A stretch of DNA of 64,000 nt from positions 1,674,001-1,738,000 of the forward strand of contig WAID01000003.1 of the NCBI GenBank assembly GCA_016584495.1, given 5' to 3'. The notes under the pieces were generated by a model. It was not told the DNA's origin. It did no database searches and saw only the letters and a list, made by a program, of their open reading frames with translations. Shown in pieces: positions 1 to 9,230 of this stretch (its first letter is position 1; the number at the start of each line of letters is the position of its first letter). Origin of the DNA: Celoporthe dispersa. Its lineage: Eukaryota; Ascomycota; Sordariomycetes; Diaporthales; Cryphonectriaceae. A program made the position numbers and the translations under genes.

Positions 1-1478
1 TTTGGCTTTGGCTTCAGCGCGTCAGTCTCCGACTCTGGCTGGCCACTTCAGTCTTTTGTTACAGAGCCAACGTTCCAGCCGCCCGTCTTTGACATTAACA
101 AGACAGGGACCACTGCTGATGGCTACATATTCATGGACACCAACACCAACGGTGCAACTTCAGGCAACCTCGTCGCCACAATCATAGACGACGACGGGCA
201 GCTCATCTGGTCTGCCGGATACACAGACACTACGAATCCGTCGTTCCAGACGTACAACGGCGAAGATGTCATTCTCTATTGGGACGGAGAGATTTCAGGT
301 AACATTGGACGCGGTTTCGGCAAGATTGTGATTCTGAACACTTCGTACGAGATCCTGTACAATGTCACCCTGACCGAGGGCATCTACGCGGCTGATACAT
401 ACGCCTCCTACATCGACGCCCACGAGGCTCTCATCTCGAGCGACAACACTCTCCTCGTGACAGTCTACAACACCACCCAGGCTGATCTCACGTCTGTGGG
501 CTATGGCACGGCGGGCTGGATCCTCGACAGCATGGTCTTCGAGCTCGACATCGAGACGAGCGAGGTCCTCTGGTCCTGGTCTGCCGCCGACCACGAGGAC
601 CAGATCCCCTTGCGGACTCACACGAGCCCATCGTCGAGATCCCCCACTATGCCAGCACCGCGTGGGACTACTTCCACATCAACGCTATCGCCGAGTACGG
701 AGAGGGATACCTCATCTCCTCGCGCACGCTGTGGTCCGTCTACTACGTCGACAAGTCCACTGGCGACGTCGTCTGGTATCTGAATGGTGGTGATGGTGGC
801 AACTTCACGCTGCCGACGGGCTTCGAGACCGAGGAGAACACAGGTGACCAGCTCTTCAAGTACCAGCACGACCCGCGCGTGCTGTCGACCTCGAGCACGG
901 GCCTGGTGCTGACCCTCTTCGATAACAACAACTTTGAGTACGGCGACCTCCTGGTGCCCAACAACTCGTACGGGCTCGAGATCTCCCTCAACACCGAGGC
1001 GTGGACCAGCACCCTGAACCAGATCCTCTACGACGAGGTCGACCCCATCCACACCGTCGCCGAGGGCGACCGCCAGACCCTGACCACCACGGGCGGAGCC
1101 TTTATCGACTACGGCTTCCAGCCCTACGCCAAGGAGTTCAACTCAGACGGCGAGGTCATCTGGTCTGCGCAGTGGGGCTCCATCAGCGACGGGTCGTACC
1201 GCTCGCGCAAGTATGTCTACACAGGAACGCCGACGACCGTGCCCAAGATCGCCGTCGAGGCTGACGGGAGCGACTACACGGTTTACGTGAGCTGGAACGG
1301 CGCCACCGAGGTTGCCGAGTGGGAGATTGTCGGCTGTGGCACCTCGGGCACCACCACTGTCGACAAGACGGGCTTTGAGACCTCGTGGAACGGCACATGC
1401 ACGTCCTCTACTGTGCACGCCGTCGCCCTGGACTCGGCGGGCGCGTCTTTGGCGACTTCGGCCTCGGTTGCTGTCTAA
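1..1478 (+). CDS. Arylsulfotransferase (ASST) family protein, 5'-partial, one frameshift
   Basis: The coding region is open from base 1, so the N-terminus and any signal peptide lie outside the window. The frame from base 1 reads a beta-propeller-like protein with blocks such as YIFMDTNTNG, DDDGQLIWSA, DSMVFELDIETSEVLWSWSA and a final SWNGATEVAEWEIVG block. This matches the fungal ASST (arylsulfotransferase 2) family, whose members are usually secreted or membrane-linked and whose fungal substrate is largely unknown. The frame changes at a run of four C (606-609). With one more C the text would run DQIPLADSHEPIVEIPHY, which fits the family; downstream it continues in another frame to the TAA at 1476-1478. 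I read this as one gene with a one-base deletion or assembly error. No intron signals occur at the junction. N-glycosylation sequons (NTS, NVT, NTT, NGT) fit an extracellular protein. Family assignment is good; function is not proven. Confidence 0.8.
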
Positions 1479-2142
1479 AGGTAGTCCGCTGCAAGAGGAG
1501 AGGATGTCACCTGGCTGGTTCTGGCGTGGCGAGGAGAGGGCGTGATTTGGAGTTACACGTTCACCATCATTTGGATAATATGCAGCTGGAAAGGAGAGCT
1601 GGCGTCCAGTGAAGCGAGTCTGGTTTTTCAACCTCATTGCATGGCCAGCGGAGTATAAGGGGTTTCTTTTTGGAGGATGATTTTTGGATATATATATACA
1701 CACACACACGTACTCGGGCTTTCAACATTTCCTAGAATATTATCACTACCCAACCTTCCTTTTAGTTTAGCGTTTCCCCTATGCAGGCTTATTTTTAGTC
1801 ATAATTCCATAACCAGGTATATACCGTGTGTTTCTTCAATGAGATTTCTGACATGCATCTGTCAAAGTTTCCCCAAGGTAATATCAAGTAAAGAGTATCA
1901 TGACAAAGTACTACACAGTGTCTCGCAAGTAATTACGAACTTGACACCACGGGCATCGATCCCACATCACCATATCATATGCCTCGAGGCTCAACACGGG
2001 TAGAAGAGGACATTCATTGTAGCTAGGTCTGTTCTAGTATGAACGCTGATGAAACTATGAATAATAGCATCTTATAGTCTCCGGTCCTCATGCTACAAAG
2101 TCATCTTCCTCCTGCCGAATCTTCATTATAAGGAGAGCACCC
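1479..2142. other. Intergenic region between converging genes
   Basis: AT-richer 3' flank shared by two converging genes. A TA-to-CA dinucleotide run lies at about 1688-1709. I see no gene. Confidence 0.5.
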
Positions 2143-2555
2143 TTAGAACCCCTGCTTCTTGACTTGGGCCTTCGCAGCAGCGATGGTTGCGGCCGCGTTG
2201 GGGTCCACGAAGCCACAGCCCAGCTTGCCGTTCTGGGTGGAGGCGGCCTGGGCAGAACAGATGCCGAGGCCAGAGGTGCTGATCTCGGCGCAGCAGGCCG
2301 AGTTGCAATCATCGTCGGCCACACAGCCGCCGGTGGTGAACTGCTCGTTCTTTCCGTTGCCGACGTCCCTTGCGCCGGCGTTGTTGGGGGCCAGAGCGAA
2401 AGTGCAGGCGGCAACTAAGAAGAATTATTTGTCAGTATACAAGGCAACCTGGCGCACAGGATCAATGTTGAAAGATTAGATGGGTTGGAGTGGGATGGGC
2501 TGAAATTGGGATGAGACTGACAGGCCAGGACAGCGGTAAAAGTGATGCGGACCAT
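2143..2555 (-). CDS. Small secreted protein, BAS2-like (biotrophy-associated secreted protein 2 family)
   Basis: Two exons on the minus strand, 2522-2555 and 2143-2414. The 107-nt intron has donor GTCAGT and acceptor TAG. The product is 101 residues, close to the roughly 100 residues usual for this family. It begins with a secretory signal (MVRITFTAVLAFAACTFALA). The mature part holds the family blocks DVGNGKNEQFTTGGCVADDD, SACCAE, CSAQAA and GKLGCGFVDPNAA, and ends KKQGF. Six or more cysteines suggest a disulfide-stabilised extracellular protein. BAS2 was first described as a secreted protein of the rice blast fungus during biotrophic growth, but homologs also occur in non-pathogens, so a host role here is inference. 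A TATA box lies about 200 nt upstream. The single-frame ORF over exon 2 (to 2088) is in the wrong frame. The splice restores the frame exactly, which supports the model. Confidence 0.85.
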
Positions 2556-2756
2556 CTTGAATTTTTGTTTTGGGAGTGGGTGGTGGTTTATGAGCGTGGT
2601 ATCAAACCGGTGATAAATTAAAGAAAGTATTTGTTTTGGAAAGAACGACGACCTGGTCGTGTGCAAAAGCGAATGTATTCAATATGAAAGTGAAGAAGTT
2701 GATTGATGGGAAAAGACTGAGAAGACCAACATCTTCCTCTGGACATCAGCTCGTGG

Positions 2757-2764
2757 CTTTTATA
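2757..2764 (-). promoter_or_regulatory. TATA box of the BAS2-like gene
   Basis: TATAAAAG on the minus strand about 200 nt upstream of the ATG at 2555. CCAAT-like sequence (ACCAATGCAATTG) lies further upstream near 2853. The arrangement fits a strong, regulated promoter for a secreted protein. Confidence 0.5.
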
Positions 2765-3353
2765 CAAGAGACCTCTTCTCGATCAGCCGTGTCCCTCTCC
2801 TCAACAGCCAAACTAATCATCACGTGATGATTTACTTCTGACAGCGACGTCAACCAATGCAATTGTCTCCAATCAACGTGGTTCGTCGCGGATCCTGTCG
2901 ATCACGAGTCGGCTGGGTTTCGGACGACGGTTTCAGGCATTTTGCCTATGGAGGTGAGTGCTTCAGTCTTTGTCACCCGGCGGGTGAGTTCATGCCCAAC
3001 CCGAATAGACGACAACTCTAGTAAATACTTTACTCGACAGTCGGCAGTTTGTGCCGTCATCCCATCAACTCAGCGCATCGAGATCGGAAGTGGTCCCGAT
3101 CGCCAACCTAATAATCCCCACCCCGCAGCCGCTGCGGTGGACCACATCGTGTTCATGCCAGGATCCAAAACGACGCAAGCTTCCTCAGTCCATGCGCTTC
3201 CGAGTGAGGATGCGACGAGGGGAACCCGTTTTCTATGGGCCATGGAGAAGGGTCTGATACACTGCTCTGCAAAGGCTCATACAGAACGCCCTGCGGCCTC
3301 AGAAGAGGCAAGAAAAGGGCGTAAAGAGCGGTGAAGAGTCTCGCAGCAGTAAC
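2765..3353. other. Intergenic region, divergent promoters
   Basis: Separates two divergent genes. Apart from the TATA and CCAAT-like elements near its left edge I see no coding signal. Confidence 0.4.
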
Positions 3354-4103
3354 ATGATCATCTGCATATGCGAAATGGACGGGACTTGGGTGCACTGGTG
3401 CTGGGCATCGTCGTCAGCTGCTGCCCGCTCCAGAACCTCACTGTTTGCGATCTTATTCACCATACTCGCTTGTCTCCTGGCAATCCTTTTTGCACACTTC
3501 GAGCTGGACAAGGGGGCCGAGACACTACCCCGACCCGTCCCGGAAGGAACACACCACCTCACAACAGGCGATCTTTTCGAGGCGGGCATCAAGAGGGGCT
3601 GGCATCGCCGGGAGATCGACCACGATGACCTGACAGTAGTCCAGACACTCCAGCCCGGGCGGCTGGAAGTCGTACGACATCCTGATTTTGGCAACACGCA
3701 GGTCCTGGTCAAGATGGGGACAGATGGATATGAGGCCGACATCCATCGAGAGACCGAGTTCTATCGAATCCTCGACGGTCTTGGTGTGACGCCGCTTTTT
3801 CTAGGCCACGTCACACGGGGCCATCGTATCGTTGGGTTCGTCAGCGAGTACGTACGAGCAGGAGAAGAGTCGGCGGCGGCGGGGAACCAGCCGAGGAAGA
3901 AGGCGGCCTGCCTCGCGGCGCTCAGGCGGATGCATGCAAAGGGTGTCGCGCACAGAGATGCCCATGCGGGAAACTGCCTGCTGCGGGAGGACGGAACCGC
4001 TGTGCTGATCGACTTCGAGTTGTCGGTTGTGAACCCGTCGCAGGCGCAGCTTGAGAAGGACCTATGGGTCATGAGCCGCACAGTCCAGCTTGAAGGCTCA
4101 TAG
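3354..4103 (+). CDS. Protein kinase-fold (aminoglycoside-phosphotransferase-like) protein, divergent
   Basis: Predicted 249 residues. A small kinase-like core is visible: Lys120 in TQVLVKM, Glu133 in HRETEFYRIL, a catalytic-loop motif AHRDAHAGNCLL (residues 199-210, with the H-R-D and Asn207), and DFE (220-222) where kinases have DFG. That order matches kinase-fold phosphotransferases seen in many fungal genomes, although the domain is short. The segment at residues 29-48 is strongly hydrophobic. It could be a membrane anchor, or leader sequence if the true start is an exon further 3', since convincing family-like sequence starts only near residue 50 (FELDKG). DFE instead of DFG leaves catalytic activity uncertain. 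The substrate is unknown. Confidence 0.65.
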   Translation: MIICICEMDGTWVHWCWASSSAAARSRTSLFAILFTILACLLAILFAHFELDKGAETLPRPVPEGTHHLTTGDLFEAGIKRGWHRREIDHDDLTVVQTLQPGRLEVVRHPDFGNTQVLVKMGTDGYEADIHRETEFYRILDGLGVTPLFLGHVTRGHRIVGFVSEYVRAGEESAAAGNQPRKKAACLAALRRMHAKGVAHRDAHAGNCLLREDGTAVLIDFELSVVNPSQAQLEKDLWVMSRTVQLEGS

Positions 4104-4513
4104 TGATAAGCCACCAGCTTACAGTATGTGTGCCCTCTTGAAATGCTGTTTTTCATGAGCGACGCAGTATGAGTCGAAATGATAACGCTTGAGGCAGCTG
4201 TTAGTACTCACACCAAAACAATTGAAGAACCTTAACAGAGACTTAGCGCTCACATCCTGCCGACTTCACGGTATCCCATTCTGGGCAAGAGCCAGCAAAC
4301 AGGACCACAACAGAAAGCTTGAGCCTGCCTGCAAGATAGCGGTCACAACAGTGATCATCACAATCTATAAGAAGCATCAGTTCCTTCTCTAAAGATGACT
4401 CTACTGTCGTATTCATCATCACCCTTCAAAAACCTCACACAGTCACCCAAGGACTGCAGATTCCAAAGCCAGCCTCCTCCTCTACTTCCTCATCTTCGTT
4501 TCTCACAGAACAC
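4104..4513. other. Intergenic region / leader of the glycosyltransferase gene
   Basis: The last 150 nt are CT- and CA-rich, as in fungal 5' leaders. No gene is seen. Confidence 0.4.
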
Positions 4514-5803
4514 ATGACAGCCTCACCACCCAGCAGCAGCAGCGGCAACACCCAACGACACAACCAGGTTAGCGACATGACAATGGAGTCTCCATCTCAC
4601 CCCTACAACATGCCTCCGGGTGTGCACGCTATCCTAAGCATAGAGCTTGACCTCCGTCCCGATGGCGAGATTGACGAGCTCCTCCTGCACCCACCTCCAG
4701 TCTCTCCTGGCCACGTCAAGAATCTCTGGTTCTTTTGGCACTCTGGCTACAGTACTATGCACCCATATACCAAGAGGACAGTCAGGACCTACCACCGACG
4801 CTTTTCCCGCAAGGGCTGGACGATCCGCGTCCTCGACGTAGCGCCAGGCTCACCCGCCAACGTCTCCAACTTCCTCGACTTGACGGACCCCAAGCTCTTT
4901 CCCAGGGCCTTTCGCGAAGGCACTATCACCGGCGAGTACGCGCTGCAGCACACGTCGGACCTGGTACGCTTCCCGCTTCTGAACACGTACGGCGGTGCGT
5001 ACGCCGACGTCGGGCTGATGGCGATCGGGGACCTCGACGCGCTGTGGGATGCGACGGTGGACTCGTCGGACCCGCACCCGGTCACGGGGAAGCGATACGA
5101 GGTGATCAGCTACCAAGCCGGCGTGGACGACGCGCCAGACCTGACCAACTACTTCCTGGCCTCGCGCCCCGGGAACCCCTTCTTCACGCGGTGTCACGAG
5201 CTGTTCCTCGCGCTGTGGGATGCCGACGGCGGGCGCACCAGCACCGAGGGGATGCACCTCTCTCCGCTCCTCGCCGGCGTCTCCCTGCTTGGCCAGGACA
5301 TGGCAGCCGAGACACAGACCGCGCTGTCCGACTACATCATCCAGGGCCAGGCGGTGCGCATGGTCATGAGGACTATCGACAACGACAATGGATGGGACGG
5401 GCCGGCCTACGTGCGGGACCACATATACGCCATGGACTACATGCCAGGATCGCAGCTGATCAACCAGATGACGGCGTGGGACGGGCGGCGGGCTTTTGAG
5501 CTGATGTCGCTGCGGCTCCCTGCCGAGGGCGAGGAGTGGACTGCCGACCAGGAGGCGGCGAGGGACATCGTGGAGGCGTGCCTGTCGAGGAGCTTCGCGT
5601 TCAAGCTTGCCCACGGGCTGATCCTCGCTGTGCTGGGGCCGACGCTGGGGTCGCTGTGGAGGAGCAACGAGGGGAGCGACGACGTGCCGGGGACGTACGC
5701 GCACTGGCTAAGGTACGGCATGATACACTGGACGCAGGACGAGCTCCCGCCGCCGGTAGAGTTTAACGAGGTGGCATCCGTGGAACCTGGGCGGGAGTCC
5801 TGA
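4514..5803 (+). CDS. Glycosyltransferase, capsular polysaccharide synthesis (Caps_synth/GT32-like) family
   Basis: Intronless, 429 residues. Residues 68-80 (VKNLWFFWHSGYS) and 148-169 (SDLVRFPLLNTYGGAYADVG and on) are the two signature blocks of the GT32-like/Caps_synth glycosyltransferases. In these the first strand carries a W-x-x-G-type motif and the second a GG-x-Y-x-D metal/nucleotide-sugar site. The canonical DXD is here ADVG, with a second acidic pair in GDLD (172-175). No signal peptide is obvious. A hydrophobic stretch near residue 375 (LAHGLILAVLGPTL) could be a membrane contact. The first 30 residues are Ser/Thr-rich and MTMESPSHPY (22) is an alternative start. The expected role is transfer of a sugar to a glycan or glycolipid; donor and acceptor are unknown. 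Confidence 0.8.
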   Translation: MTASPPSSSSGNTQRHNQVSDMTMESPSHPYNMPPGVHAILSIELDLRPDGEIDELLLHPPPVSPGHVKNLWFFWHSGYSTMHPYTKRTVRTYHRRFSRKGWTIRVLDVAPGSPANVSNFLDLTDPKLFPRAFREGTITGEYALQHTSDLVRFPLLNTYGGAYADVGLMAIGDLDALWDATVDSSDPHPVTGKRYEVISYQAGVDDAPDLTNYFLASRPGNPFFTRCHELFLALWDADGGRTSTEGMHLSPLLAGVSLLGQDMAAETQTALSDYIIQGQAVRMVMRTIDNDNGWDGPAYVRDHIYAMDYMPGSQLINQMTAWDGRRAFELMSLRLPAEGEEWTADQEAARDIVEACLSRSFAFKLAHGLILAVLGPTLGSLWRSNEGSDDVPGTYAHWLRYGMIHWTQDELPPPVEFNEVASVEPGRES

Positions 5804-6155
5804 ACTCCTGAGATGGTATCAAGTATGTTGCCTCGAACCACTTGAAGAAAGAGATTCAACTCATCGTACCTCCCATGACTGGCTGTGCATATCATCATCA
5901 TCATGAGGTTGAGGATTAAGATTTGCATCTAGGTCGTGAACAAATATATTTCTCTGCTGCCCAAGAATGGACGAACGTCTTGGTCCATACTCTTTCGCTT
6001 GCCCCCCCCCCCCCCCCCAAAGAAGCTTTTTTACGAGCGCTTCCTCGACATGGAAGCTGGGGGTGGTCACTGCCTAGATCTCGATGCTAGAAAAGACGAA
6101 CGGCACGTGCTAACCAGGAGTACTTACTTGATGCTTAGCAGGCGTCAAAGGAAGA
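5804..6155. other. Intergenic region with 17-base poly-C
   Basis: An uninterrupted run of 17 C lies at 6002-6018. No other feature is seen. Confidence 0.5.
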
Positions 6156-6446
6156 CTAGAAGCCGCGGTGCCCCATGAGTCGTGCTTTCTTCTGAGCACA
6201 TTCATTGCGCGCGGGCTGGATCCTCTTGTCCCACTCCTCATACCAGCTTCTTCGAAACTCCGTCGCCAGCTCCTCACGCTTCTGCATGTACCTGAGCATC
6301 CGTGAACTCCGTTGTGCGCTGGACTCACCATTGGAGCAGACCTGACTGCACGTCTGACACTTGTGAAGATGATGCTGGGACTCTGGATCGAGGTACCCAG
6401 GGAGAGGGGTTTGGCTGAGGTCAGTCGCGCTTGCCGGCTCGCCCAT
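6156..6446 (-). CDS. Hypothetical small Cys-motif protein
   Basis: A 96-residue ORF that I do not recognise. The N-terminal third is Pro/Ser-rich. A cluster HHLHKCQTCSQVC could bind metal, and the C-terminal half is charged and helical (MQKREELATEFRRSWYEEWD). A GTGAGT...CAG pair inside it would give a 37-nt intron that breaks the frame, so I keep the unspliced reading. It could also be one exon of a longer gene. Confidence 0.35.
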   Translation of the reverse strand: MGEPASATDLSQTPLPGYLDPESQHHLHKCQTCSQVCSNGESSAQRSSRMLRYMQKREELATEFRRSWYEEWDKRIQPARNECAQKKARLMGHRGF

Positions 6447-7384
6447 GGTTTGCGAAGATGTGTTAAAAATTTCTTTCCTTCAAGAAAACAAAATAAATCT
6501 TATTCCTAGGTGGGTGCGGGCTCTGGTGATAAAGAAATATTACGAGTCTGTGGTGGTGGGAAAAGTACTTGGGCGAAGTTGACTACCAGTGCCAGGATGG
6601 ACTGGGTGTTTTAAGAACATATTTATATATGCATCGAGTGAGTGCATCACATGCAACAATGAGTAATTACATCATCATTCATCATTTGAGGCTGGAACAG
6701 TAGGTCCAACTAGGGCATCTCAGTGGAAGGGAGCGGTTGATGTAAAAGACAGGCCTACACCCAGAGATGTTCACTGGTTCAGCATGGGCATCTAATTGTA
6801 CAGGAGGGCCACATTGCTGGGACCAGCTCAGATAGGTCTTGCTAGGCAAGTCCCTTTGGAGAGTTTGGAACAAGGTTGTCAGCCTCATCTGGGATATGTT
6901 GTTGAGTGCTCGAGGCATTTGCCAGAAAAGACCCCAGTTGAGCCATGAGTGAGGATCAAGTCAGTGTCAGGTCTGTCCACTGTTCTCCACATCACCCTGC
7001 CTCCTTCCCACCTATTTGTGCACCTGCCTGCATCCCATATTCGGCAGGCAAATCAACAAGGAGACCAGCCTGATTCTGCTGGAACCTCCTGTAGGAGATC
7101 TTAAGCAAGCACCTAAGCCTCTGTCTCTTTCCACTGCCACTGTACTGTGCCTTCTGTTTTTCTTTCTCCTCTCCACCTCGCACCTTCATTTCTGATTTGA
7201 ATTTCCAGCCTTTTCACCAGGCATCACCCTCCCTTCTTCTCTCTTCAGAAGCAAAATCCATCCTTTTCATCTTTCGCCCTTCATAAACTTGAGGTCTCCA
7301 CAAACCAGCCTTCATCAGACTCAATCTTGAAAACCTCCTTCCTGCCACATCTCCATCCTCTGCGACCCATGACTACTTGTCACC
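6447..7384. other. Intergenic region / long 5' leader of the MYND gene
   Basis: The last 300 nt become CT-rich and lack ATG-rich ORFs, as expected of the leader of the gene starting at 7385. Nothing else is supported. Confidence 0.4.
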
Positions 7385-8591
7385 ATGGCTGACGCCAACC
7401 CTTCTACCATTAATGAAGTGTCTGGTGTCCAAGAGCGGCACTCTATTCTTCCTGAGAGGCCTGACAAGTACTGTTCCAATTGTGGCAAGCTTGAGAGCGA
7501 GCTCAACAAGGTTTTCGATATCTGTGGCCGCTGCCACACACCATCCTACTGCTCCAAGCAGTGTCAGATAGAGGATTGGCGGGCCCATAAGAACTTCTGC
7601 AAGATCTGGGTCAAGCCTGAGCGGAAGGGCCGCCTCAATCTCCATGGACCAGCTCTTGTTTTCAGCGACGAGTGGTCAGCAGCCCATAAGTACCTGCACG
7701 AGCAGGCCTCTGGAAATGATGCTGCTCGACAGCTGGCAGCTAGCCTTGGTGTCGACCTCACTCCCTCTTGTCCGGGAGAGTCATGCCGAGGAATTGAGTA
7801 TGTTGCAACCCATTTTCTGTCCCTTGTTTTCTTTTTTTATGTGTGATGATCGATTCCCCTGCTCAGGTTTGTGGCTGACAAGAGGCTCCTGATACAGTGC
7901 TACTATCAGTCGACTTGTCTGCACCGGCAAAGACACCGACGAGAACCTTTCCCTGCTCTTCGGACAAAATCAGCTGTCTGAGGTCAAGAATACGACGGCA
8001 TATGTCCAAGTCCGCTATGATGCCCTCGTCCGTTTCCCCGTCGGTTCACACGGCTTCCATGCCATCCAGACGTGGGACCGCGAGATCCCTATGTACAGCT
8101 GGGCCCCGAGACCTGGTACGCAGGCGGAAAAGGACAAGCTCGACCGCGAGATCAAGTACGGCCTGTGGATTCCATCTTTTCAGCAACTCTGGCCCGACAA
8201 TGAGAGTTTTCCTGGTTTCGACGTGCTGATCGGCTTCTTCCGATGTGCCTTTGGCGATGCCGCCTACCCGTACTGCAATGATAGCCTCGACGAGCTTGAT
8301 ACGCTGCGGGAGGTATTCCGTCGCTGGCCGGGTTTGGACTTCCACGAACTGAATCTCGAGGCTCCAGGCCTTGGCATCTGGGACATTCCCACCGAGATCC
8401 CCCGTCTGATGCGCAAGGACGGCATCGGCCTGAACGAAGCCGCCACCAGGGTCTTTGGCAGTGCTCCTCTTCACCATGAGTGCGAGCGCTGCAACTTCAA
8501 GGCCCGGCGCTGGGAATGTCTCCTGATATATCTCCTAGACTGTCTGGGCATTTTTATGCCTAGTTCTGGCTGTCTTGAGGAAAGATGCTGA
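7385..8591 (+). CDS. MYND-type zinc-finger protein
   Basis: Two exons, 7385-7797 and 7898-8591, around a 100-nt intron (donor GTATGT, branch-like CTGAC, acceptor CAG at 7895-7897). The spliced frame is continuous and gives 368 residues. Residues 30-72 form a textbook MYND finger: C30-x2-C33-x13-C47-x2-C50-x5-C56-x3-C60-x7-H68-x3-C72. MYND fingers bind zinc and usually mediate protein-protein contacts. No SET domain follows, so a methyltransferase role is not supported. The rest is a conserved-looking fungal C-terminal region (YDALVRFPVGSHGFHAIQTW, FPGFDVLIGFFRCAFGDAAY) of unknown function, ending with extra Cys/His (HHECERCNFKARRWEC) and a hydrophobic tail (LLIYLLDCLGIFM). An earlier acceptor at 7866 puts the second exon out of frame. 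Nuclear or cytosolic location is a guess. Confidence 0.85.
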
Positions 8592-9230
8592 TGCGTGTAC
8601 CTAGAAGACCCAAGGGAAGATCTTGGTGGATGCTGTCCTGATAAGCATTTTACTGTAGCTCTTTTATTTTCTTTGGAGGAGTTGGTGGGAGAGCGCTGTG
8701 TGAGCATGTACGTTTGAAGAGAATGGTCTACGCACACCAACCAGGCCGCTTTACTTCATTATTGGTCGTTCTACCCATGAGTCCTGTATTTTACACCTAG
8801 ACACCATGTATTACAGTAGCTGGGCCTCGCAGATCATTTCGATAGCACAATGAACACAGTATTTAGCTAAGCTAGAGCTCGTATGCACGCTGTTGGGTGG
8901 AGGTCAGCCTCTGCCGATGTCCACAATGTGAACCTATTTGAAGGGAGCCGGTTTATGTTTTCCGCTCGATTTTCGACTACGATTTGGTCATCCGCAAGTT
9001 GATGATCGCACATACAGATGCATGAGGTGGGTGGTACGGCCGTGTCTGTCTGTGTGCGAGTTCTTGCGTGTAGGCTGACCGGGTGCGGGCTGGAGGAGGA
9101 GACCACAGGTGGGGTCCGAGGCACAGGCGCTAAGGAAAATATCCCAAGGAATCTTGGCCCAGACCTGGTTACGAGCCGAACAATGACAGCTTCGAGTACA
9201 CCTAGATGGGAATAACGTCAGCTGTGCATT
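8592..9230. other. Intergenic region
   Basis: No convincing coding frame, repeat or RNA gene is seen. Confidence 0.4.

Noticed and set aside
6266..6302. 37-nt GTGAGT...CAG intron in the small Cys-motif ORF
   Set aside because: Shorter than typical introns here and removal destroys the frame.
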